A stretch of DNA of 35,562 nucleotides, from the NCBI GenBank assembly GCA_010014835.2, contig JAAAKB020000013.1, forward strand, positions 806,369 to 841,930, in the 5' to 3' direction. The first letter of the stretch is position 1. Every line of letters starts with the position of its first letter. Positions 17,013-30,000 of the stretch are shown here, piece by piece. A model generated the notes under the pieces. The model was not told where the DNA came from. It saw only the letters and a list, made by a program, of their open reading frames with translations, and ran no database searches. A program made the translations under genes and the position numbers. This DNA comes from Apostichopus leukothele (taxonomy: Eukaryota > Echinodermata > Holothuroidea > Aspidochirotida > Stichopodidae).

Positions 17013-20000
17013 GTGAGTAGATATTTTGTCTTTTTAGTCTTCTTAGTGTTGCTGTTCTGACAAGCCTTTTGATAATCGCACCCCACTCTTGTTGATCAGA
17101 AACACATTCTTTTCCCCGGAAACCCATTTTCTGAATCTTAAAGAGTTGCAGGTTCTGTAAATGTTAATACAATAATGCATCAATATCTACCCAACATGCA
17201 AACAAAATTAGCCAGACCTTCTTAAAGCCTCAGAATTATTTATAGTTCACTCTCAAACTTTGACAATCTTCTAGATAAGGCTGTTTCTTTCCTCCATTGA
17301 ATTGGGTTTACCATACGTCTTGACTAATCGGGATTGTCCCATGTTTTTTTTTGCATACTGTAGATGATACATTGTTCCTGCTGGCAACTTGTCCCAATTT
17401 TTTGTAGCAAAATTCACTGTGTTTACGATACATAAACTAAAGATAACTGCATATGTAGTATTGTTACCGTACGTGACTGTTCCAAAAGCTTCATATAATC
17501 GTTTTCAATCCGCAAGTATGGTTGATGGCCGCATTGTAGCTCCACAAGCTTGGCGGGAAATGCCATGTAACATTGACTATACGGTTTAAACAGGTGCATT
17601 ACTAACAATTATGTTTATATGGTAACGGTTTCGCGACACATATATGGTTCTTTAGTAACATTAGAATTCTCATGTGTGAAACAATTGTAATAAACCGTAC
17701 ATTAAGTAGTATTTAACTTGTCGGTCATTTTCTAGCTGCATAATCATGCGGTGGTGGTGCCCCACTTTTCAACGGAAGGTAAATGGTAACCCTACATGAA
17801 CTAAGAATAAATTAAACTTAATGACAAACGGTGAGCTAGTTGTCTGAAATGTGAACCACCAAACTTGTTAGATGAAGTAATTGGATTGCAAAAGTCTGCT
17901 CTGCCGTAACGTCCTTGGTTATCTTTTGTAACTGGCTTTTAATTGAGTACGAAAACTATGTCAGTACAACGTTTTGGATTCCTGAGAAAAAGTAACCCAT
18001 TTTTTGAAATACTTTTTTGACTGCATACAGGAAATAATTATTCAAACTATATACATGTGGCATATATATGTTAAGAGATTGTAAGGCAACTGTGATGTTG
18101 TGCTCTTAGTTAAATGTTAAATTGAGGCACATCGATAAAACCTCATTCTCAAAAAAGTTTATCTATGTTCTATGGTTTGTTTTATGATATTTTTTACGTG
18201 AAGCAAGTGTTTACAGACAAAAGGTGTGTAAAGTAAGAAAGGGGCATGTTAATCATACCTGTATGTAAACTTTCAGCATGTGTTTAGAGTTTTTGTACTC
18301 TCGGTCGTAGCGGATCCCTGAATATGTAAGGCGTGTAAACAAACTGATTTTATGGAGGATACTCATCTTTAGAGTCCAGACTGTTTAGTTGAGTCACTCT
18401 GTCTGGTTGGGTTTTATGACTGAATTTACTAAGAAACTGGCTGCGTCATTGCATGTGAAAAGTATCAACGTCCTGGTTTTGTTTGAATATTCTTAAAATT
18501 AATTCGGTAGCGATCTTATACCTTCATTTTGTCTATTTGTGAGCTTCGATGGTCTGTAATTGTTCAGTTCTCTTTTCACTTACAAGTGGTGTTCATTCCT
18601 TTCCCTGATTTGTACCCTTTCCTGTTAAATGAAAATCTACTTTTTTCTTCAATTCTTCAAAGCATCCCTCCACTCTACATTCTTTGTTTTTCTTGACTGT
18701 CAGGTGCTGAAAAGGCATGTTTAATTTGATAAGTTTAGCTGTTGTTTGCAAGAAAATTCATTACAAAATATATTTTTCCTTACCTGTCTTTTCACGACTA
18801 AAGCACCCTACTTTGTCCATCGTTAATATGGTCAACCAGTGACCTCGTGTGCTAGAATCATTGTTTCTGTACACCCATTCTGCGTGCTGATGCATTGAAA
18901 ATCATCACTTTCAATAAAGTGAAATATATTTCGCCATCAATATCACAACTGCTTATTTCATATATATTTTCATTTTTGCTATTCGAAAGTTGACAAACCA
19001 CCTTGAATCTGATAAATTTGATGCACTTTTATTTTCAAGCGAAATGGGCACTGTTGTGCCTGCTGTAGTGTATTCTAAGATTTGTTTTTCCCTATCGCAT
19101 GTTCAACATCTCTAAACTGATGATTTTCTGCACTACCAGACCCAATGTTCCTGAAGTCTCGCCTGCAGAGTTAATCAGTTACACTGTTGTTTCATGAAGC
19201 GTGTTTGGCTTTTTGTGAGCATTATTGACTGGTACGGAATTTAAATGTATTTTAGATTACCCATGGTGCAGTTCAAAGGGAGACTCTATGCAGCCGCTGT
19301 ACTGTATCGCTTAAAGCTCATGATTCTTTTCCACTTGGTCAAGCATGCAGACAGTTTTTCACCCGTTAAGAAAAAATTCTCTGTTACAGGTCGAGTTGTT
19401 ATCATTTTGATTAAAGTGTGGAAGGTTAACATTTGAATAATCAATTTTATGCTCCTTTGAGTTGGCAAATATTCATCACATTGGGTCTGCCAAAAGCATG
19501 ATAGATTCAGTCTCTTTTATATAAAAATAAAAAAAAATTATATATCTATATAAACAAAAAATACACATACAAATAATAAAAAAATTTACATATAAATATT
19601 TTAAATTGATTTAAGTTCCCTATAGGTCTTTCCCAATAACATATATCTGTTTCTACACAAAGTGTTTACCAATCTTCTTTCAACTCCCCTTTACCCTTTC
19701 TGCCTGAAAAACCAATGATGGATGGCAAGTCATTCTGAAAATTCCTCTCTGAAGCAGACAAAGAAATATTTACATTTTCATCCTTCAAAAAATGCTGGCT
19801 AGCCAAAGTTTTCTTACATATTTTTTATATTTTTTGCCAGCCCAGACCTGTTATTATCAATTATTTCTTTTAACAAACTGACACTCAATCCTTGTTTGTG
19901 AATATGACAGGACTCTAGGGCTTTTTTTTCCCTTCCTGGATGATTTTTATTTGATTTTGGGTTGTTTAATGCTACCAGTCATAAAAAGAAGAAGAAGAAG

Positions 20001-21360
20001 GAAAAAAAAAAATTCTCAAATCATTCAAAACCTATTTGATAACATTTTGTTCTATCAGGTTAAAAAAGATTGATCATGCAAAAAATTTAAACATTACAGG
20101 TTAAAAACTTGATTGCTATGTGTCATGCCACCTGAGTGGTTGGCATTTAAGAAAGAAATCTGAAGATGTTGCAAATCTCTGGTTGGCATCCTATCTACAT
20201 GTTAATGAAAATGTGACTTTCTTTTTTGTCTCTTATTTCCTCTATATACATTGGCATGGAAAGTTGATGGCAGAAGTATTCAGAAATGTTAAGAGCTTTA
20301 ATTAAATTATAAGTCTTGCCAGGTTGATGGTAAATTTTTTCAAGGCCATTGCAAATACTACCAAGAGGAGAAAAGAAAAGAAAAGATAAAAAGGGGAAGA
20401 AAAAAAAAACAGCTTGAAGCTATGACAGATGAGAAAATGAAGTTAATGGCGTACACAATGTTGGGAAGTCGATTAGATGGATTTGATATAAAACACACAA
20501 AGGTTTAATAATAATAAATATTATAATAGTAATAATAATAATAAAAATAATAATAGAATTCATTTGTAGAATACCAAGAGGGAGAACTCAAAAAGGAAAT
20601 TTGTGTTGTTTTCATTATTTGTAGTTGAACCTTTAAAGTCTGGATTTGGTTGTTATCATCATGGATAAGATAGGCAAAGGGTTATTAGGGCCATTACCAT
20701 CCGTTCCCTCAAAGTATGCAGAGGCATAAGAACCATTAGAATTAACTTGCTATGTATCTCTCTTGAGTAGAATTTTATGGCCCACATTTTATTTGATTAT
20801 TTAATGTAAATTATGTAAGATAAATAAATAATCTACTCCAGAGTAGATAAGATGATCATGCACTATACATTGTATTTTCCTGTCTAGTGTCTAGGTCCTA
20901 CATCATTATAAAGTCCGGTCGTGTAGAGTCTCCGAAACTCTAAAATAATCCTGTAAGCCCTATGCATCCACCCATGTTGGCAACTCGATCCCTATGCGGT
21001 TTATAGTTAATTCCTATTGTCGCGTTATTCTTGCTTGCCATTATTCCAAATTAGTCAGGTCATAAAAAAGTCATAACATTATTGCTGAGACTATGTACAG
21101 GAATGTATCTTGTTCAACAAAAAAGGTGTCATTCCCTTCCTTCCTTCCTGTTGCGCTTTGCAAGTTTTTTTTTAATAACATCTCCTTGGAAAGTAGTGAA
21201 GGTAGGTCGGGCCGTGACATCACTGGAAGGGAGTGAAACTACAGAAACAGATAAATATCATCAGCCTCTCACCTTCAGGGCAAGTTTGGCATCAAATCTG
21301 ATCAAGATTTGAATATAAAGTAGTTCATCCGACGTCGTTAACAAAATCAATCCCCCGCTC
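17013..21360. other. Non-coding DNA, probable plexin intron (part 1)
   Basis: This is AT-rich, with no PSI2 or IPT exon recognised on the plus strand and no gene on the minus strand. It includes an AT-rich low-complexity stretch at about 19530-19605 and an AAT microsatellite near 20505-20558. A 76-codon plus-strand frame at 21082-21312 is unrecognised and not called. Confidence 0.6.
20505..20558. repeat. AAT microsatellite
   Basis: This is an interrupted run of TAA/AAT trinucleotides with a few substitutions. Confidence 0.85.
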
Positions 21361-24300
21361 CCCAGAAATCAGCTTGAGCCCTAGAACCAAAAAAAAAGGA
21401 AAAAAAAAAGAAGAAAGATAAGAAAATGGTAATAAGGGAGAAAAAAAAATGAGTCACTGTTTATTTGGTCAAAATTGCTTTAGAAATTTAGGAGATAATT
21501 TTTTACAGATTAAGACTTCATCTCTCTTTTTTTTTCTTTTTCTTTTCTTTCTTTTCCCATCATTTTACTGGTAATTTTTCTTGTTTTGGAAATATTCTGA
21601 TGCATTTTAATTCCTTGTATCCTTTTTATGTCTTACTGTTTTACATTTAAATTTGGAGTCTGCCCTAGTTAAAGGTGTGCAGGTTTCAAGTGACAATTGG
21701 GTTACATCAATTAGTGGAGGTGACACAGAGCGCCATCTCGTCATCTTAATCACGCAGGAACGAGTCTGGCGGTATTTTTAACCTAATAAACCCACTTATT
21801 TTGTCTTTGAGGCAGCCAGTCAGATCGGTTCTGTCAGCAACTCAGGTAGTTCTAATGACTTTGTCATCTAATCTGACATGCATATGAGTCTCGGAATTGA
21901 TAGGCCGTCGTCACCTGTTTTGGCGTTTCTTCTTTACAAAGTTTGCAGTTGATGGGGAGAGATTTGTTCAATTAGCATAAAAACCAGGTTACATTTCCCG
22001 TTACGTTGGGGGGTGGGAAAGAAATGATACAATGTGACAACAAATCGGGGAGATTCCAAAACAACAGTGGTATCAGTTGGACAAGGGCGGTAGCAGAGTA
22101 AATTGTTCATACACAGGCAGAATCGTGTACGACCTCTTGAGACAGACTGTCTTTCACGGTTCCAAGGACGCCGTCAATCTCCCTGGAATAAGCCCCCCCC
22201 CCCAAAAAAAAAAAATCATGTGTACAAATGAAAAGTAGTCCACTTTTGAAAAGGTTATACGATGTTTATATTTTATTAGTTTTATTCCAAAGAGTGAAAT
22301 AGGAGAAATGGAGAGATTATAGAGTATTCAGGGATACAGTTATTCTTTATCAATATATGTTCGCTTTGAACCGTTTATGCTTAATCTCTCACTATAATCT
22401 CAAAGAAGAGATCCAGGGTTCGGGAGATTTTTAAATTGAATGCTCTTAATTTTGTTCACATATATTCAGATATTTCCCAATTTCCTGTTTAGTAGGTGTG
22501 CATTTGTGATATGTTGTAGTAGTCCAGTTGTACCCATATATCTGTTATATGTATTATTCAATATGAATGGAGTGCTGTAAACACTACTAAGAATTGTATA
22601 AGGCTGAAGTTTGACTACAGTACAGTATGTGAAATTATGGGGATTTTTTTGTCATTACAAATCAACCACTTTTGTCAATTTCAGCTATGAAGATTCGCTT
22701 CACTGATTGTACTTCAAAGAGACCCTTGTGGTATGAAGCTCCCTATAAATAAATATCTCAATTTGTGGTCTACACAGAGGTACCAGTACTATACATTTGA
22801 CTTCTCAACCTTGCAAGCTAATACGAATATGTTTTCAGGACAAATCTTTCAGACAGCTTTAGAAAAACATGTGTGCAGGATGTACAGTATTGTTTTCACA
22901 GATACGTTAATTGCAATCTACCTGGTTTTTCAGGGCACTATTACACGGAATGCAGGGCTTCATTTTATGGTTTCATTTGATCTCAGAATGCAGTGATACA
23001 GATGTGAAGTCTGTTACCCCAAAATAACATAAAGACACTCTGCATTCTTGTCATTAAAAAAGGCTTGTTGAGATGTAACAGTTGTGGTAATGAAAAGTCT
23101 ATCTTAACGCACAGTTTAAATCATGTTTTCATTGCTCTCTCCGTTAGGCGATCGCTGGTACTGAATTTGGCAAGATTCGTTTGTGTATTTACAGCTGCAA
23201 AACATGAATATCATATGCTGATTGGCTGATAAAAATGAGAGCATGGTTCAAAAGATGTTTCTCTAATTCGCTCTTTGACAAATTAGGTGCATTGATGTGT
23301 GTCCAACTATAAATCGAACATTGAATAGGTTTCAATTTAAAAAGGCTTGAAACATTGTTGGTATGAACTTTTGAAATGTAGACCATGTTTGAATGCTAAT
23401 TAGGAATTGTTAATAGCATAAACATGCAGCCTTTGAAATGGATTATATCATGTTGAAAGGATTGTAACATATCTGGATGCTCCATTGTAAGCAACAATAG
23501 TCACTAATCACACAATCCCAATGCTGACATTATTGCAATTATACTGCCGGCTGTGGTTTCGATACAGCTTGTCTCAAATATATTCGCTAAACCAAGATTT
23601 TGGGAAAATCATGAAATTGAAGGGAATCATTTAGTGTTCCAGTTTAGTATTGCTCTTTTGAAGACTGATTTTTTCTCCTGATTGAGTGCTATAGTTCCTG
23701 AGTGGAAACTTGCTGTGCATCTTTCTTGCATACTGTAGCTATGTAGAGCATTTTGCGTAGCTATGCTGGATTAATTATGCCCCGTTGCTTGGTTTTATTG
23801 GGTGTTGAAACGAAACAACGTTTTCGTGTTACTGGAGATAAGCTTACCGTGGGATGTACAGTAGGTAATAACTCGGGGTTAGTATTTTTCCTTAAAGCTA
23901 CACCAAAGGAGTTCGATCTTGTATTTAAAATGAGCTGTTAAAAGAAATGATGTCAAGATGTGTACCATCTGACTTACATGACAGTTTGCCAATAAATCCA
24001 GATCTATGCCATGGTATGTGAGTGGCACATGGTTAAATGGTAAGGTAACATATTATCTGAACAAGATGCAATTGTAAGGTAACATATGTCAACATTGCTG
24101 TCATCATTACCTGGACACTGAGAGCCAGGTTGGACTGTGGGGCCAAGTATGTCGCCAAATCTCCTTTAATGAAGTCTTCACTTTTGCTTTGTTACATTTT
24201 CAAAATGATATCATCCCATATTTCTCCAGTTTCTAGACCCACTAATTGACCTTTGACACTGACTGTGTACCTGTATGATCCCTCCCTCTCTCCCTGTCAG

Positions 24301-26300
24301 GTCTATTCAGTACTATAGCTCATAAAATGTGAAAACTTGTTTACTTTTCTTGAAAAGCCATAAAACAGCGGTTGGGTAATTTCGAGCAGTTGTTAGCTAT
24401 TGCGGATTCCTTGCAGTGCTTTTGTCGTCGCAAAAACCTTCACCAGTGCAGTTTTCCTCAGCAGGCTATAGTATACTGTTGTATACAATACTGTACTACT
24501 ATAGAGTACTGCACAATATCTGGCGCTGCTACGTGTTCTACCTTCTGCCCCGTCCATTCGAAATCTTTTAATAGATCTTGATACCTCACGGAAAGCTCAT
24601 GATTATTTTGAAAAATTTCCCCTTTTAGGACAGTATAAGGTGTTTTTCATGAATTATGAACGGTTAGGGTGCAGGATGAATAACTGCAAAATTTGTCACA
24701 ATATTCATAGCCAAAATTCTCACGATTAAAGTTTTAATTCCCCGGGTAGAATTTGTTGACTTGCATCACTTCACGGGTTAAGAGATGGACACTTGTTTGA
24801 ATTTTTGCACACATCTTCCGATCATGTTAGTCACATTGTCAAGTTTTGAAAGCTGTGAGGTGGGGGTTCTCTTAGTTTTAATAGAAGCTATTTTAAGGGA
24901 GATTTCACCTTTTGAAGATGGTGTAAGTTTAGACACATGGTCACGTCCGTTCAGACCAGAATGCCTCGTTTATTACGAAATAAAATCAATCAGGCATCTT
25001 GTGAATATTGCACGGTATGGAGGCGTCTCTTTTTCAGCCAGGAGTTTTATTATAGTTACGCACAGGTGGAAGTTTTGGGCATACTAAAAATATATTTTAC
25101 TGATGTTGGTTTAACTCAAGAGCACAACAAGCTGACTTGTTATCCAAATATGATTGTCCGGACTCCGAGGGCAAGTTTAGTTTGGACTAAACGAAAGATG
25201 AGCGTATACTAATCATTCTGGGGAGATTTTCTTGCAATTCCTACATTCCGACTTTGAGTTATCGAGAGTTGAAACGTTCATAGCTTGCACCGTATCTAGT
25301 GAACTTAAAGCAAACTGGTGTGATGTCATAGGTCAACGTTTCACATCGAAAGCGATTTTTTTTTTCCGCTGTTCTTTTGCACCTAATTATTTCAACTTTT
25401 GGTTGTAACTTTCGTTTGGTAAGGAGATGTGAAGCTATTAATGTAGTATGACTGACATAGTGCAATCATATCAACATGTCCCAGTATTGAAGGAGGAAAC
25501 CTTGAATTGTACATTTGACAGAAAACCATATTTAATACAGATCAATACATGTGCATTTGTGACAACACACCTGTTAGCTTTCAAGTTCCATTTTGGGTAC
25601 AAAACATATCAACTTCAAATGTTGTTATCTCGAACACGATACGTAGGAATTGAATTGAAATTTCATCGGTATGCTCAGAATATGTGTCCACTTCCAGCCA
25701 CCAATGGTATACTTTCCTCTAGAATATCCTCTTAAGGTTCTTTCTCTTCAATTTATTTCCTTTCTCTGTTCATCTGAGTTCACCGTCCTGTCATCCCCAT
25801 GAATGAAACCAGGTTGTCCAAGTGTAGAGCTAACAGAACACAGGCTAATGTTACGTGTGATCAACATACATAAATATTTAATACCTGTAGGTAAATTTAG
25901 ATAAAACACAGCATGAAAAAGTTTTCAATATCTTGCTAAGCTTCAAGGAGTTTTGTGTTTGTCATATGTCGTGTACAGTGTTTCCTTGTGAAACTAGAAT
26001 ACCTGGATAGATCTGTGTATTGTAAGAGGACAGAATACTGTATACTCGTGGACTTACCAGTTGACACACGTTTATAGCAAACACTTGATTGGCCATAAAA
26101 TGAACATCGTCACGTGTGCAAAGTTGTGTGCAAAGTTATCGAAAGTGAATATTTGTGATGCATGTAAAGCATGCGTAGTTTCTGTACTACAGTGCATTCA
26201 CCTACAGTACAATTACAATGGATAATCGGATGAGCTTCCATAATAAGCTATTGTTTGACTGTTACTGTCATTAGCACTTTCAGTTTCATTTCTCCATGCA
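21361..26300. other. Non-coding DNA, probable plexin intron (part 2)
   Basis: This stretch contains A-rich runs (about 21388-21430), a CTTTT-rich run (about 21520-21556) and a C11-A12 junction at about 22192-22215. Open frames up to 100 codons (24785-25087) lack similarity, codon bias and splice context, so none is called. Confidence 0.55.
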
Positions 26301-26570
26301 CAGGAGGACGATTGTTTAATTTTGACAGATACAGGTGTCCAGCCACACATTTGTAGAGTATATTGCTGTCCTATTGATGGCAGTTTAGACCCCGTCTTTT
26401 ACTTAAGATTACAATTAGAACTCCCCTGTGAGTATGAGAATTAGTACAAGAATGAGTTAGTACAGGGCTCTTAGCATGAGTATGAGTATTGTATGTACTA
26501 TTCTTACACTATAGTATACATTCTAGATTCCAACATCTGAGTACCAGTAAGAGTACCAACCCATTGGTGA

Positions 26571-26587
26571 GGGGGAGGGAGGGAGGG
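26571..26587 (+). other. G-quadruplex motif with single-base loops
   Basis: The sequence GGGGGAGGGAGGGAGGG has four G runs separated by single A loops, the most stable class of predicted quadruplex. Formation is not shown. Confidence 0.7.
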
Positions 26588-27704
26588 ACGGTGGGGTAGA
26601 AGCACAAATATAGGCAACTACATATTAGAATAGGATTACAAGTACAGACTTACTACGAGTCTGCCTAATGTACATTATAGACTAATATATTCGTATAAAG
26701 ACTATGGTTTGCTAAGTTTTAATTCTCATCCCACAGTGGTAGAGTCAATGAGTGCACATGGTAAAGATCTAGGTTTAAAGGTGCACTCCTTACATTAACA
26801 TCTTGAACTGAGAAGGAATAATTAAGCTTGTGAATTATTGACATCCATTTTCATATTTGGGTTAAAAAGATCTCTCACTTTGATTATATACCTTATATAC
26901 CTTAAAGTGCCTAAAATTCAAAGTAGTCTATTTTCTTTGTGAAATATTGAAACATTAGAACAGAATATCATCATATAGAGGCCCATTTGCAGAATTTCTA
27001 TGTTAGGTGATGCATTTACTGAAGATGTGGACCTTTCTATTTATTGAACACCATTCTAGGGGAAGGGTTCATTTTTTGTAGTATTAAGATTAAGCTGGGA
27101 TGCAGAATGCTTGGTGCTCTATTTTTGCAACCCTATCAATTTGATTTGTGACGATTGACAAAGTTCATGTATAAAATTGAAGAGAAAAAAAAAAGCAAGG
27201 AAGACAATTTTTTACCCAGGAAATTGTTGACCTTTGGTGGAGAGGGACAGGTGGGGGGGGGGGTGGAGCAGGAGTGGAGTATATGCACTTGTCCCATCCC
27301 CGTACACAACCTGATACGCTGTATATATACAGAAAATATTGCATTCTGAATATTCAGCCATATATGTAACTGTACATCATGGAAATTCCATTATTCTTTG
27401 TCATTCAGGGTATTCCCACTCTCATTCTTTTTGTAATTTTAGATATTTAATTTAAAGCATGGACTGTTATCCTTGAACCATTAATCAAGAATTTATTTGA
27501 GTCTGCTGTAACGAGGCCAGGTGGAAATTTATCACAAGAGTAAAATTGTCATATATCATTGTTTATTCAATAAAGAAACTAGTTAAAATTTTACACTTCT
27601 TATTAAAGCCATTCAAAACCTCTCCATTCATAGGTCTACATTTCACATAGAAACAGCTCATTAATTTTTTAGCTCTTTCATCTTTCTCAAAAACATACAA
27701 CAAA

Positions 27705-27729
27705 GGGTAGAGGGAGGGGGAGGGTTGGG
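27705..27729 (+). other. G-quadruplex motif with five G runs
   Basis: Five runs of three or more G lie at 27705-27707, 27712-27714, 27716-27720, 27722-27724 and 27727-27729, with loops of one to four bases. Confidence 0.65.
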
Positions 27730-28340
27730 TATAAAGAAAGGAAATGAATTTCTGTGTCAGAATTGTTTTGAACATGAAGAGATGATGAATTGGTGCAACC
27801 TTGCTGTATACAGTCTTTTATGTGTTCAAGGTCTTTGCATATGTATGTGTCAGTGCGTGTATTATTGAAGAGAATTTAACATAATTCGAGCTCATTTCCG
27901 AGGACAGAATAAGATCAATTTAGGGAGTTGTCAAGGTATTTTAATATTGCAGTAGCCATGCAGAGAAATGAATGTATGGAAAACATCAAACCTTTCTTGA
28001 ACACATTATAGAAAATCCTTACTCATTAGCTATACCTCTAGCAGTTGATATTTTTGTTGAAATGGAAGCATCCACAAGGGCTACTTGTTCTTGTATTTGC
28101 CTTTAGGTTGTATTTCATTTTCCATAGTAAGTGGCAGAGAACACACAACATTCTCTCTCTATTAAGGGTGGAGGTCTTTGATAAGTTCTCTCCGTGATCC
28201 ACGATAAAGTCCAAGGAGTTGCTGAAATTTGCAAAAACGTGTATCGCAGCAGGCTATATATAGTTTGAGATTGGGATTCAATCTATGTGTCATGCTTATT
28301 ACAATTTAAAAAAAAAATTGTGTAAAAGTAAGTTGGCCTG

Positions 28341-28364
28341 ACGTTTCGATCCTAGCAGGATCTT
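28341..28364 (-). ncRNA. Relic hammerhead-ribozyme-like half motif
   Basis: On the minus strand a perfect hairpin GATCCTGCTAGGATC (28362 to 28348) is followed directly by GAAAC. That is the stem II plus GAAA arrangement of a hammerhead core. The expected CTGATGA 5' of stem II is missing: an A/GAAA-rich simple repeat occupies that side (plus strand 28366-28400). Hammerheads of this kind are known in Penelope-like retroelements. I infer a fragment, not an active ribozyme. Confidence 0.4.
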
Positions 28365-29085
28365 CTAAAAAAAAGAAAGAAAAAAAAAAGAAAAAAAAAG
28401 AAAGAATTATTAAAATTTTATTATTTAAATGTTGTCAGATATTCCTAAATAAAAGAAGATCCATGGATGTCTCTTTAGTTACAGTACTTGTAGCGTCTTT
28501 TCCTCCCACTTTGCTGTCTTGTTTAATATTCTGTCGATATTCTGTGAGCAGTTCCCACACGCTAACCTGATTATAGCTCATGTTATTGTTTTATTCATTC
28601 TTCAGCTTAATTGACACCTCAACATGTTCTCTGGAACATAGTTTTCCACCATACTTAAAAAAACAGAAAAGTTTAAAAGTTTGCTTTTTGTTGTGAACAA
28701 AATGTCTTGAAAATCAATCATAGAGACAATCCCTCCTACTGTAGATCCATACATCTCAGCCATATACTGTAAGTGCTTCCTGCTTCTTCTTGATGATAAA
28801 GTTTAGATGAAATATCATGTTAATTACTTTATTGGCATATTGGCCTCATCCTGCCTGGGTATGAACCAAATAAGTCAACAAAAGTGTGGGTGGTCTTTTA
28901 TCTGTCGTATTGTCGAAAATACTTGATAACAAAGCGGTGGTTCTTTATGTTGATATTAATTTTACAGTATATATATTCATTCTTTGGTATCATACCTTAC
29001 AATTTTCCTCCGATTGTGTTTTTTTAGATGAATTTCTCATTTTTATCATGATTAATAGACAAACAAAATCCCAATTCAGATTTCA

Positions 29086-29138
29086 CCCCTTCCCTTCCCC
29101 TTTCTTCCCCTCCCCACACCCCTCCCCTTCCCCTTCTC
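29086..29138 (+). repeat. Long C/T-rich pyrimidine tract
   Basis: This tract of CCCCTT and CCCTTCC words with only two purines is C-rich on the plus strand and G-rich on the minus strand. It is a candidate triplex or i-motif former. Confidence 0.7.
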
Positions 29139-30000
29139 CATCATCCTAGTTTTCACCCTCATGTGACAAATATGGTACGAGAATGAACAAGCTACATTCA
29201 GCAACCTTTTCCTTTTATATAAATTCTCTCTCCACGGTGGCAGTGTAATCGAGCAGACGTCAAACTGCGTATATCCTCAATATGTTTTCTGTGGGCGTCA
29301 TTGTCCAACCTGTGAACGAGGTGTTGTGCTACTTACTGGTCATGACTAAATTATTACCTATGGAGTGAAACTGGCTGAATAATTAAAGAAGAAAAATTAC
29401 CTGGCTTGATAAATATATTGTAGCTAAATATGATTCAACTTCAATTCCGTATTCATCATCCATCACCGGGTTTCAAGTTTTGGTAGATGCAAAGTGCTAT
29501 GGGATGCTATGGAAAATGGTCAAATTGTAATATACAAGTGCACAGAAGATGTGCAGCGGTTCTGCATACGGAACCTGAATATAATTTGATATGTACAAAT
29601 ATATGTATGGGAAATTCCTTAAATTTGTGGATCCAAGGTACATGTCACAAGTTTTCTTCCTTGAATGGGGGTGGTCAAAGGGGTGGGGGGGGGGGTTTAC
29701 CAGAACATTGGTCATTGCTTAACAAAAATATGAATAAATAAATAGTTTTATATGAAAAGAAATATAAAATAGACCTATATCCAAAGTGTCATCATAAATA
29801 TTGATTTATGGTTATTTCCTACATATTTATACCTTCCATGTGTGTTGTCCTAATTGTGGAAAGTACTGTTACGTTACAAAACACATTCTTATGTCACAGT
29901 TTTAGCTATATAGCCTAAAGGCTGTAATACTTAAACTTTAATTTATGTGCTAAACCCTAACATATATGGGATATAAGTTATATATGTATGCAGTGTGGTT

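Larger units (their letters stand above)
26301..30000. other. Non-coding DNA, probable plexin intron (part 3)
   Basis: This is an unusually G-run-rich portion on both strands: G-quadruplex-type motifs at 26571 and 27705, poly-G runs at about 27252 and 29680, and a pyrimidine tract at about 29086-29138. A hammerhead-like relic lies at 28341-28364. No exon is recognised. Confidence 0.55.

Noticed and set aside
24785-25087. 100-codon plus-strand open frame
   Set aside because: No recognised domain or codon bias and no flanking splice structure. Frames of this length are expected by chance in 18 kb.
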